Below, piece after piece: positions 1 through 6,224 of a DNA stretch of 14,972 nucleotides. The notes under the pieces are model-generated. The model ran no database searches. It was not told the DNA's origin and worked only from the letters and a program-made list of their open reading frames with translations. Numbering within the stretch: position 1 is the first letter of the stretch; the number at the start of each line of letters is the position of its first letter. The stretch lies in NCBI GenBank assembly GCA_029262955.1, contig JAJCYL010000281.1, positions 1-14,972 on the forward strand, in the 5' to 3' direction. This DNA comes from Cytophagales bacterium. Its GTDB lineage: Bacteria > Bacteroidota > Bacteroidia > Cytophagales > Cyclobacteriaceae. The position numbers were made by a program, and so were the translations under genes.

Positions 1-337
1 TGATAATTGTGAAGGCGATTGCAAAAGCAATACCGTGAATCACTTTTGGGGAGCTTATCCCCAGGTCTTGAATAAGCGGAGTGATGAGATGCGCAATGGC
101 CGGTTCTCCAATCCATCCCAGGGCAAGAGAAGCCATGGTGATACCTAGCTGGCATGCCGATAATGCCAGGTTTTGTCTTTTATATAACCACATAGCGGTC
201 TCGGCAAATGCTCTTTTCTCATTGACCATTGTCTTTAACCGGCTTTTGCGTACTTTAACCAGGGCAAACTCAGCGGCTACGAAAAAACCATTAAGTATGA
301 TGAAAATGACCGTCAAGCCAATATTAATCCCATCCAT
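1..337 (-). CDS. CNNM/DUF21-domain (hemolysin family, CorC-type) membrane protein, N-terminal part
   Basis: This gene is cut by the left edge; about 112 N-terminal residues are visible. Members of the family are integral membrane proteins with an N-terminal CNNM (DUF21) transmembrane domain followed by cytoplasmic CBS and CorC domains, and they are linked to magnesium or divalent-cation efflux. The visible part begins with a hydrophobic helix leading into LNGFFVAAEFALVKVRKSRL (residues 15-34), the signature stretch of the family. It continues with QNLALSACQLGITMASLALG (about residues 55-74), also typical. The start is the ATG at 335-337, with an AGAAGGAAG ribosome-binding sequence 7 bases upstream. 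A plus-strand open frame over the same bases is a shadow of this gene. The CBS and CorC domains lie outside the window, so the exact subfamily cannot be given. Confidence 0.9.
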   Translation of the reverse strand, partial: MDGINIGLTVIFIILNGFFVAAEFALVKVRKSRLKTMVNEKRAFAETAMWLYKRQNLALSACQLGITMASLALGWIGEPAIAHLITPLIQDLGISSPKVIHGIAFAIAFTII

Positions 338-618
338 TGCATAACTTCCTTCTGTTTCCATTTTATCAATTAGTAGTTAGTCGATCAGAATCTTTATTAT
401 CTCCTGATAATCTTTGGTGAATATAAAGTTGAAGGTAATTTAAAATGACTACTTGTGACCTTCGGTTACAATTCATGTCAATAGTATAACCTTGAGACTG
501 TAAGATTTAACTATCGTCACATTTAGGAAACATAGTTTTTCAACCAATGAGGGTCATCGCTTAATTTTTAACTGATCACTTTTTGTGATTTTCCCATGAG
601 GTTAAAATACCTTTTTCT
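338..618. other. Intergenic region with two weak hairpins
   Basis: No coding sequence is visible in these 281 bases, which separate two minus-strand genes. They should hold the promoter of the CNNM gene and the 3' end of the upstream transcript. Two small dyads are seen. One is TTGTGACC / GGTTACAA at 453-471, with a 3-base loop and one G-T pair. The other is ATCAC / GTGAT at 575-589, with a T5 loop. Neither is followed by a T-run on the minus strand, so neither is a convincing terminator. I found no clear TAnnTTTG promoter on the minus strand. Confidence 0.4.
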
Positions 619-1173
619 TTATTTGCTTCGGTATGAACTAAAAATATCACCAGCGCCATCTATTTTTTTTGTTAACTCATCCTTAATCGTTTCAGCAACG
701 TCAGCATTAATTGAAAGGGCAGCTTCATAGGCTGCAATTATTGCTACTCTTGTGTTCTCACTTTCATTCATTTGGACAGCTTCAAGAGCAGAGATAGCAC
801 CTAATATAGCGTTTGCCGATAATGTCACCGGTTTACGACTTTGATAAATAACCTGCATCACGCTGCCTTGTATAGCAACTTCTTTTGGGACACCAACTGC
901 TATTGATCCCTGAATGGCACCGCTTACAATTGATCTAATTAGTGTGGTCGGCCGAATTCTTAGTTCTCTAATGGCCTTAATTGCACCCGCAACCAAGGAA
1001 GCAGGAACCCATATGCCCGTAGAGATAGATTCACTTGAGCCACTTAATATACCGACAATTCCCTTTTTTAGATAGGAAGTAATGAATGCTTTACGATCTT
1101 TCGCTTTTGGTAATCCCTGGACAACTCCTTTGTGTATTGTGGTTACAATTGGTGTTAATAATTGGATTTGCAT
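619..1173 (-). CDS. Unrecognised repetitive helical protein (184 aa)
   Basis: I do not recognise this protein. From about residue 55 to 155 it shows a degenerate repeat of roughly 20 residues. Each unit centres on a small-residue helix: VAGAIKAIRE, VSGAIQGSIAVG, AIQGSVMQVIYQ, ILGAISALEAVQ and AIIAAYEAALSI. Between units lie short polar or Pro-containing turns. This suggests a bundle of alanine/glycine-packed helices. There is no signal peptide and no segment long and hydrophobic enough to be a sure membrane helix, so it is probably cytoplasmic or peripheral. The ATG at 1171-1173 has an in-frame stop four codons before it, so this start is well bounded. It lies 48 bases downstream of another small minus-strand gene and may share its transcript. 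Confidence 0.6.
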   Translation of the reverse strand: MQIQLLTPIVTTIHKGVVQGLPKAKDRKAFITSYLKKGIVGILSGSSESISTGIWVPASLVAGAIKAIRELRIRPTTLIRSIVSGAIQGSIAVGVPKEVAIQGSVMQVIYQSRKPVTLSANAILGAISALEAVQMNESENTRVAIIAAYEAALSINADVAETIKDELTKKIDGAGDIFSSYRSK

Positions 1174-1221
1174 GCCTTCAAGGATTTAGCCCAATACAAT
1201 ATGAATGCGTTGTTACCAATT

Positions 1222-1458
1222 TTAGGATATTGAGTTAAGCTTCATCTCTAATCTGTTTATTGTTCGGTCAATCAAATCGTAATTCTCGGAAGCATTGGTA
1301 TGAATCTTTATAATTGATTTTTTTAGCAGGTAATCAGACGCCTCAATAAGGTCAATCTGGATTGCTACAGTTTTATCTATCAAGACTTCCTGATGGTTTC
1401 GAAGGTCCCTCATTTTATGGAGAATGTCCGCCATGAGATCGCCTTTACTCTTATCCAT
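1222..1458 (-). CDS. Small helical protein, unknown function (78 aa)
   Basis: This is a small charged protein with no recognised family. It looks almost wholly alpha-helical, with amphipathic stretches such as DILHKMRDLRN and DRTINRLEMKLNS, and it lacks a signal peptide, membrane helix or cysteines. The frame can be extended to a TTG at 1476, but the first ATG is at 1456-1458 and I prefer it. An inner ATG eight codons further on has AAAGG just upstream and is a second candidate. The gene is divergent from the rim operon across a 200-base spacer that contains repeated motifs. It probably leads a two-gene unit with the 184-residue protein. It may be missed or called differently by other annotators because it is short. 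Confidence 0.45.
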   Translation of the reverse strand: MDKSKGDLMADILHKMRDLRNHQEVLIDKTVAIQIDLIEASDYLLKKSIIKIHTNASENYDLIDRTINRLEMKLNSIS

Positions 1459-1500
1459 AATTGGGATTTGATTCAATGTTTTGACGGCAAAACATGTTGA

Positions 1501-1647
1501 AAGTCACAACTCCCTTTAAAGTTTTATGCCCCAACTCTAAACTCAGCTTGATTCAGTTGTGAAACTATACTAAGTTGTGAAAAGTTACATTTGACTTAGA
1601 AATTCCAAACCACATACTTTTCTTTACTTTGTCTGAAAATGTGACTT
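1501..1647. repeat. Cluster of short direct and inverted repeats in divergent spacer
   Basis: The spacer between the small minus-strand gene and rimB carries AGTTGTGAAA twice in direct orientation (1555-1564 and 1573-1582, an 18-base period). The inverted form TCACAACT lies at 1504-1511. A further inverted pair is AAGTCAC at 1501-1507 and GTGACTT at 1641-1647. The arrangement is what a multi-site operator could look like, but no regulator is known and short repeats in AT-rich spacers can arise by chance. Confidence 0.35.
1590..1622 (+). promoter_or_regulatory. Putative Bacteroidota-type promoter for the rim operon
   Basis: TTTG at 1590-1593 is followed after 21 bases by TACTTTTC at 1615-1622. 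This resembles the TTTG (-33) and TAnnTTTG (-7) elements used by the primary sigma factor of Bacteroidota, with one mismatch in the second element. It would start transcription about 40 bases before the ATG of rimB. The call depends on the organism being a member of the Bacteroidota. Confidence 0.3.
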
Positions 1648-1668
1648 ATCTCCTAAGTTAAAGTCTAA

Positions 1669-2118
1669 ATGAAAAGATCTATGATCACAATCGGAAGAAA
1701 AGACCGAATTGATTTACCTGAATTACAACTATTTGATATTAAGGCAAAGATAGATACCGGGGCATACGGCTGTGCATTACATTGTCATCAGATGGATGTT
1801 GTCCGAAAAGGAGGCAAAGACGTTCTTTCTTTTAAAGTGCTGGACCCAACTCACCCCGAGTATGAAGACAAAGAATTTTTTGTCGAAAATTATAGAGGAA
1901 AATTGGTGAGGAATTCAGGAGGGGAAGCAGAACATCGTTACACAATTAAGACCAGCATGGTCATTTTCAATAAAAAAAGAATAGTGGAATTCTCACTGAC
2001 TGATCGAAAAAAAATGAAACATCCGGTTTTGTTGGGAAGAAAATTTCTTACCAAACGATTCCTGGTAGATGTCCAATTAAAAGACCTCTCTTTTGATTTA
2101 AAAAAATCGCTAATTTAA
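1669..2118 (+). CDS. rimB: RimB-type retropepsin-like protease (ATP-dependent zinc protease family)
   Basis: This 149-residue protein belongs to the small retropepsin-like family (COG4067, historically called ATP-dependent zinc protease). The aspartic-protease motif is seen as KIDTGAYGCALHC, with the catalytic D29-T30-G31. It is followed by the VRNSGGE segment (80-86) and by SLTDRKKMKHPVLLGRKFL (109-127), which is the flap and hydrophobic-Gly part of the fold. Full length is normal for the family. In Pseudomonas a homologue, RimB, is encoded with RimK and affects S6 glutamylation; here the gene lies 11 bases before rimK, which supports the same partnership. Many homologues have DTGARTSALHA where this one has a Cys-rich version. 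The protease presumably trims or counters the glutamate tail added by RimK, but that is inferred from context. Confidence 0.85.
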   Translation: MKRSMITIGRKDRIDLPELQLFDIKAKIDTGAYGCALHCHQMDVVRKGGKDVLSFKVLDPTHPEYEDKEFFVENYRGKLVRNSGGEAEHRYTIKTSMVIFNKKRIVEFSLTDRKKMKHPVLLGRKFLTKRFLVDVQLKDLSFDLKKSLI

Positions 2119-2129
2119 ATAACAACAAA

Positions 2130-3038
2130 ATGAAAATTGCTGTATTGTCAAGAAACCCCAAGTTGTATTCCACCAGAAGACTAATTGAGGCGATTGAAAA
2201 ACGGGGACATCAGGGCCGGGTAATAGATCACTTAAAATGCGATATTATCATGGACGAGAAGGGACCCCTTATTCTATATCAAGGCGAGAATTTAAAGGAC
2301 ATCGATGCAGTGATACCCAGGATTGGAGCGTCGGTAACATTTTATGGCACGGCGGTGGTTAGACAATTTGAAATGATGAAGGTATTCAGCGCTGTGGACT
2401 CGCTGGCTATTAACAGATCAAGAGATAAGCTACGGAGCCTGCAAATTCTATCCAGGTCAGGAGTTGCCATGCCAAAAACTGCATTTACCAATTTTAGCAA
2501 AGAGGAGAATAAAGTGATGCAGCATATCGGGAAAGCACCAGTGGTAATCAAACTGCTAGAGGGAACCCAGGGACTGGGTGTAGTCTTGGCAGAAACCGAT
2601 AAAGCTGCCAAATCTGTTGTCGAAGCATTTGACAGCCTAAAAACCAGGGTTATTCTTCAGGAATTTATTGCAGAGGCAGGTGGAGCAGATATTAGGGCTT
2701 TTATTGTAAACGGTGAAATTGTTGGTGCCATGAAGAGGCAGGGGAAAGAAGGTGAATTTAGATCGAATCTGCACCGGGGTGGACAAGCAAACATCATAAA
2801 ACTGAGCCGAGCTGAAAAATCAAGTGCCCTGACTGCGGCCAAAAGTATGGGCCTTGCGATAGCTGGTGTAGATATGCTTCAATCCAAAAAAGGGCCTTTG
2901 GTTTTGGAGGTGAACTCATCTCCGGGACTTGAGGGAATAGAAAGTGCAACTGGTGCTGATATCGCCGGAAAAATTATAGAGTATATTGAGCAGTCAGTAG
3001 CAAAAAAAAGAAGACCGAAGGATAAGATTAAAGCGTAA
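2130..3038 (+). CDS. rimK: RimK, ATP-dependent glutamate ligase (ribosomal protein S6 modification)
   Basis: RimK is an ATP-grasp ligase that adds glutamates to the C-terminus of ribosomal protein S6, and can also make poly-alpha-glutamate. This 302-residue product matches E. coli RimK along its whole length, from MKIAVLSR at the N-terminus. The motifs include DAVIPRIG (59-66), RDKLRSLQ (98-105), K141 with EGTQGLGV (144-151) for ATP binding, and DIR (187-189). RSNLHRGG (211-218) and the metal-binding EVNSSPGLEG (260-269) follow. The last dozen residues are a lysine/arginine-rich tail that differs from E. coli. It is the middle gene of a three-gene operon, 11 bases after rimB and 90 bases before a deacylase gene. 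Whether S6 in this organism carries a suitable C-terminal glutamate cannot be seen here. Confidence 0.93.
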   Translation: MKIAVLSRNPKLYSTRRLIEAIEKRGHQGRVIDHLKCDIIMDEKGPLILYQGENLKDIDAVIPRIGASVTFYGTAVVRQFEMMKVFSAVDSLAINRSRDKLRSLQILSRSGVAMPKTAFTNFSKEENKVMQHIGKAPVVIKLLEGTQGLGVVLAETDKAAKSVVEAFDSLKTRVILQEFIAEAGGADIRAFIVNGEIVGAMKRQGKEGEFRSNLHRGGQANIIKLSRAEKSSALTAAKSMGLAIAGVDMLQSKKGPLVLEVNSSPGLEGIESATGADIAGKIIEYIEQSVAKKRRPKDKIKA

Positions 3039-3128
3039 TTTTGAGAGTAATAGTGGTCGTCAAAGGAGTTTCTGTAAGCTAAATATCAGTGTTATTGAAA
3101 ATGAACGATCAAAACTTGACGTAGATGT

Positions 3129-4079
3129 ATGAGTAAAGGTGAAATGCGAATTGCCGGTGAATCTATTTTTCCAGGAGAAGAGAAGCAGATTAATGCAAAT
3201 ATTGCGAAGTTGCCCACCAGAACTCCAATTGACATTCCAATAATCGTAAGCCGATCTAATGAAGAAGGGCCAACTTTGTTGCTTATGGCCGGCATGCATG
3301 GTGATGAGATCAATGGGGTGGAAATAGTGCGGCGCATGATTGTAAATAAATACCATCGACCACTGATCGGTTCGGTCATATGCATTCCTATCTTAAATAT
3401 TCATGGCTTTATTCATTTTTCGAGACAGGTGCCAGACGGTAAAGATGTAAACCGTTCGTTTCCAGGAACCAGGTATGGTTCATTAGCTAGTCAAATTGCC
3501 TATCATTTAAGAAAAGAAATTCTGCCTAATATAGACGTCGGGCTTGACTTCCATACCGGCGGTGCCAGAATCAACAATTTCCCTCAGATTCGAGCTATGC
3601 TTGACAATGCCACTAATCGGGAATTAGCCAGGGCATTCGCACCACGCTATATTATAAACTCAAAATTTCGAGAAAAATCTCTCAGGCGTGAAGCCGATAA
3701 GCTCAACAAATCTATCCTTGTATATGAAGGTGGAGAATCCCTGCGATTGAGAAAGAATGCGATTGATCAGGGGGTTAACGGTGCACTACGGGTAATGAAA
3801 CATTTAAACATGCGATCCGAAGCTCCATCACCGGATCCGCAATCAATTTTAATTAAGACTTCTTCCTGGATTCGGGCCAGAGGTTCAGGGTTGTATCACT
3901 CTTTCGTCAGACCTGGTGAAATGGTAAAGGAAGGACAGAAAATTGGCTTGATTACCGGACCGTTTGGAGAATTTGAACTCGCGGTAAAATCAGGTGTGAA
4001 TGGTCACGTTATTGCAGTTAATAATAATCCGGTGGTCAATCGCGGGGATGCATTAATGCATGTGGGGATAGGAAATTAG
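3129..4079 (+). CDS. Succinylglutamate desuccinylase/aspartoacylase-family zinc deacylase
   Basis: This is a 316-residue enzyme of the AstE/AspA branch of the M14 carboxypeptidase-like fold, which cleaves N-acyl amino acids. Zinc ligands are visible as H57 and E60 in GMHGDE and H142 in DFHTGG. DVNRSFPG (106-113) is the substrate-binding stretch, and E200 in LVYEGGES is the likely catalytic glutamate. The C-terminal third (about 250-314) is a biotinyl/lipoyl-like beta domain with RPGEMVKEGQKIG and NGHVIAVNNNPVVNRGD. The ATG at 3129 is preceded by an in-frame TAG seven bases upstream; an alternative ATG at 3144 has AAAGGTGA in front of it and is equally plausible. No other arginine-catabolism (ast) gene is near. 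Its place after rimBK suggests it acts on a glutamate- or amino-acid-modified product, and I infer this only from context. Confidence 0.87.
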   Translation: MSKGEMRIAGESIFPGEEKQINANIAKLPTRTPIDIPIIVSRSNEEGPTLLLMAGMHGDEINGVEIVRRMIVNKYHRPLIGSVICIPILNIHGFIHFSRQVPDGKDVNRSFPGTRYGSLASQIAYHLRKEILPNIDVGLDFHTGGARINNFPQIRAMLDNATNRELARAFAPRYIINSKFREKSLRREADKLNKSILVYEGGESLRLRKNAIDQGVNGALRVMKHLNMRSEAPSPDPQSILIKTSSWIRARGSGLYHSFVRPGEMVKEGQKIGLITGPFGEFELAVKSGVNGHVIAVNNNPVVNRGDALMHVGIGN

Positions 4080-4129
4080 ATTCACTTTGGCAGTATTTTC
4101 CTGAAGATTGTCTACTTTGGATTTACTCA

Positions 4130-4158
4130 AAAATAACCCTTACTACCCTGGTTTTTTT
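4130..4158. terminator. Possible bidirectional terminator between converging operons
   Basis: The rim operon and the long minus-strand operon converge here. AAAATAACC (4130-4138) and GGTTTTTTT (4150-4158) can pair around an 11-base loop, with one T-T mismatch. The A-run and T-run give a U-tract in both directions. The stem has only two G-C pairs, so it is weak, and it overlaps the last codons of the minus-strand gene. Confidence 0.3.
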
Positions 4159-4865
4159 ATTGATGTGTCGCTATAGGCTGAGGACTGAAACCCATCAGCA
4201 TCCTTCAATTCTCTTATCCAGCATTCAGCCAAAATTGCAGAAAATATTAACGAATCCTCTTTTTCGTCAACAATCTCATATTTCCAAATAATATTATCTG
4301 CTTCAGGGAATTTTAGTCCCAACAATTGCTCACCAAAAAGTCTATAAAGAATACTATGCTCAGAAATGCCATCTGCTATTAATCGACAGATAAATGATTC
4401 GTTGATATAATTTAATTGCTCTTTCGCATAGGTGTTCCAAGCTATTATCTCAACTAAGACACAAATAGCATGAGTACTAGGAAAGACTTTAGGAAATATG
4501 GAATGCATTAATGAGCTAATGTTAAATATTTCCTCATGCAGTGACATATCTCCATTTTCCTCCCATATTTCTTGTGCCTGTAATTCCTGGATAAGCTCCT
4601 GTCGTTGTTCTTTATTCAGTTTATTTCCCAACCGATAATTGATCAGCAGGTCAGCGGCTTTTTCAGGCTGATATTCCTGTAGCGACATAATGGCCATTTC
4701 CCTAATATAACTGTCCGACATTTCGTTTGTGTCTTCGTATCCAGACATTTCAAGGATGCTCTCATAGTCTCTTGTGCTCCATGCATCAGGCAGTGCACTA
4801 ATTTTCCAGTACTCCTGAATACTAACATCAAAGTGAGGCTTCATTGAATTCATTTGGTTATCCAT
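4143..4865 (-). CDS. Unknown acidic protein translationally coupled to the SET methyltransferase
   Basis: I do not recognise a family for this 240-residue protein. It is acidic and predicted mostly helical, with a Glu/Gln-rich stretch near residues 80-110 (KEQRQELIQELQAQEIWEE) and several Trp residues. It has no signal peptide, membrane helix or obvious catalytic motif. Its ATG at 4863-4865 lies inside the end of the SET gene, a 16-base overlap. A second in-frame ATG at 4851-4853 forms the classic ATGA overlap with the SET stop codon and may be the true start, giving 236 residues. Either geometry implies coupled translation, so the protein is likely made together with the SET enzyme. A role as substrate, adaptor or chaperone for it is possible but is only a guess. 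It is the last gene of the operon. Confidence 0.65.
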   Translation of the reverse strand: MDNQMNSMKPHFDVSIQEYWKISALPDAWSTRDYESILEMSGYEDTNEMSDSYIREMAIMSLQEYQPEKAADLLINYRLGNKLNKEQRQELIQELQAQEIWEENGDMSLHEEIFNISSLMHSIFPKVFPSTHAICVLVEIIAWNTYAKEQLNYINESFICRLIADGISEHSILYRLFGEQLLGLKFPEADNIIWKYEIVDEKEDSLIFSAILAECWIRELKDADGFQSSAYSDTSIKKPG

Positions 4866-5467
4866 TTGGAATCTGTCAGTGGAGATTGGTATTTTAAAAG
4901 ATAAACTGATTTGTAGTTACTCTCATCCTCTAAAAAATTATCAAGATCATTCACAATTTCAGGGTTGAGGAATTTAAATAACGGCTGGTCAACACTATCC
5001 ACCTTGCTTAATGATTTTTTAATCTTCCTGTCCCAATTGGTAAATAAATTATCGTAATCTTTCTCATTCACTACTCTTCGGCAATTAGGTTTACCACAGT
5101 AGACCTCCATTTGTTCTTTCATATTGAAAATGCCGTATTCATCGGTAATTTCTTCATCTGCCTGGATGTCGCGAATAGCAATTTCAAAACCATACCCGGT
5201 AGAAATAGTATTACAATTGCAGCAGTGATTAACATATTTGGCAAAGTCCCAGCTTACAATGCGAAAGCCTCGTTGGTCACGAAAGGAATATTTCTCAATG
5301 ATAACCTGCATCGCTTCGGAATGGGACCTGAACGCTGCTGGTGATACCTCAAGTTCAAGACTATCTTTAGCATAAACGATCGTTCCTTCAGGAATAAATT
5401 GTGTGGCAAAAACGCCATAGCCGATGGTATCATTAATGTATTTAAGGGTAGTTGCCGGGTGTATCAT
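4850..5467 (-). CDS. SET-domain protein lysine methyltransferase-like protein
   Basis: The first 130 residues form a SET domain, the fold of S-adenosylmethionine-dependent lysine methyltransferases. The AdoMet-binding N-motif appears as IGYGVFATQFIPEGTIVY (15-32). The NHxxxPN-like core is KYVNHCCNCN (77-86), followed by AIRDIQADEEITDEYG (97-112) with the catalytic-type tyrosine Y111. C124 and C129 (CGKPNC), together with cysteines 82, 83 and 85, look like a reduced post-SET zinc site. The last 70 residues are charged and unassigned. The start ATG has AAGGAG about 17 bases upstream, which is far for a ribosome site. It follows the formylglutamate amidohydrolase gene by 58 bases on the same strand and overlaps the next gene. 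The substrate is unknown; a methylated protein lysine is the family expectation. Confidence 0.8.
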   Translation of the reverse strand: MIHPATTLKYINDTIGYGVFATQFIPEGTIVYAKDSLELEVSPAAFRSHSEAMQVIIEKYSFRDQRGFRIVSWDFAKYVNHCCNCNTISTGYGFEIAIRDIQADEEITDEYGIFNMKEQMEVYCGKPNCRRVVNEKDYDNLFTNWDRKIKKSLSKVDSVDQPLFKFLNPEIVNDLDNFLEDESNYKSVYLLKYQSPLTDSKWITK

Positions 5468-5525
5468 AGATGGTAGAATATTTTCTCCTTTTTGACGCAG
5501 AACTAATCAAAAGTCACAGGTAGGA

Positions 5526-6224
5526 TCATAGTTTCATTTCAATTATAGTTCTCAAAATTTCTTTGCGGACTTGCTTTATTTCTTTGAGTGGAATAAGCCT
5601 TTGTGAGATCTCAATTTCGATTCCCGAGTAATCTTTCCAACTAAATTTTGTTCTCAAATACGTTGTAAAGCCATCAGCCGTCCCCAGATAGGGTTTGTTG
5701 GCATCAACCTGGTAGCCTCTAAGCGCTTGTTGTAGCTTGAAAAGACATGCATGAGTGAGATGATTCTCTTTTTTACGTGAATCGTCAAAAAGAATTCCGA
5801 GGTCAGTACATCTAGTTTGGCCATTAAAAACAGGAGTGAAAGTATGGATAGAGAAATGAATCACTTCGGCTCCCGATCCAATTTCTTTGATTATCCAATC
5901 TTCAACCTGCCTCCGATAGGGATAATAGTATCTTTCGAGTATATACTTTTTTACTGCTTTTGAAAGTGGTTCGGAATATTCTGAAAAAAGATCCCTGTCA
6001 AAATCAGAGCGATTGGCTTCGACTAGCAATCTTGAAATTGTAGTATAGAATAAAGTGCTCCCCGATTTCGTGGCGAAGTACCTGGCTAATACTAATGCAC
6101 CAGGGTCCCAACCTTTGTGAGAGTCAAGAACTTTTTCATGGGTTCTAAACAAATAGCGGTAAGCCTCTGGAACCTGGTTTCCCCCATGTTCGCAGGTAAT
6201 TAGAATACTTTTTCTTCTACCCAT
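5526..6224 (-). CDS. N-formylglutamate amidohydrolase family enzyme
   Basis: This 232-residue protein carries the family features in order: ITCEHGGNQVPE (9-20) with the metal-binding E12-H13, and SHKGWDPGA (35-43). SRLLVEANRS (64-73), IHFSIHTFTP (122-131) with a further histidine pair, and RCTDLGILFDD (138-148) follow. PYLGTADGFTTYLR (178-191) and YSGIEIEISQ (199-208) close the set. The family hydrolyses N-formyl-L-glutamate to formate and glutamate, usually in histidine breakdown (HutG). No hut gene is visible here, so a related N-acyl or amide substrate made by this operon is more likely. Its ATG lies 25 bases inside the end of the upstream GCS2-type ligase gene, so the two are coupled. The annotation of the fold is secure; the substrate is not. 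Confidence 0.87.
   Translation of the reverse strand: MGRRKSILITCEHGGNQVPEAYRYLFRTHEKVLDSHKGWDPGALVLARYFATKSGSTLFYTTISRLLVEANRSDFDRDLFSEYSEPLSKAVKKYILERYYYPYRRQVEDWIIKEIGSGAEVIHFSIHTFTPVFNGQTRCTDLGILFDDSRKKENHLTHACLFKLQQALRGYQVDANKPYLGTADGFTTYLRTKFSWKDYSGIEIEISQRLIPLKEIKQVRKEILRTIIEMKL

Noticed and set aside
81..344. Plus-strand open frame of 87 codons at the left edge
   Set aside because: The minus strand over the same bases encodes a clear CNNM/DUF21 N-terminus with its own ribosome-binding site, so the plus frame is a shadow.
575..589. Terminator hairpin downstream of the 184-residue gene
   Set aside because: The stem is only five pairs and no U-tract follows on the minus strand.
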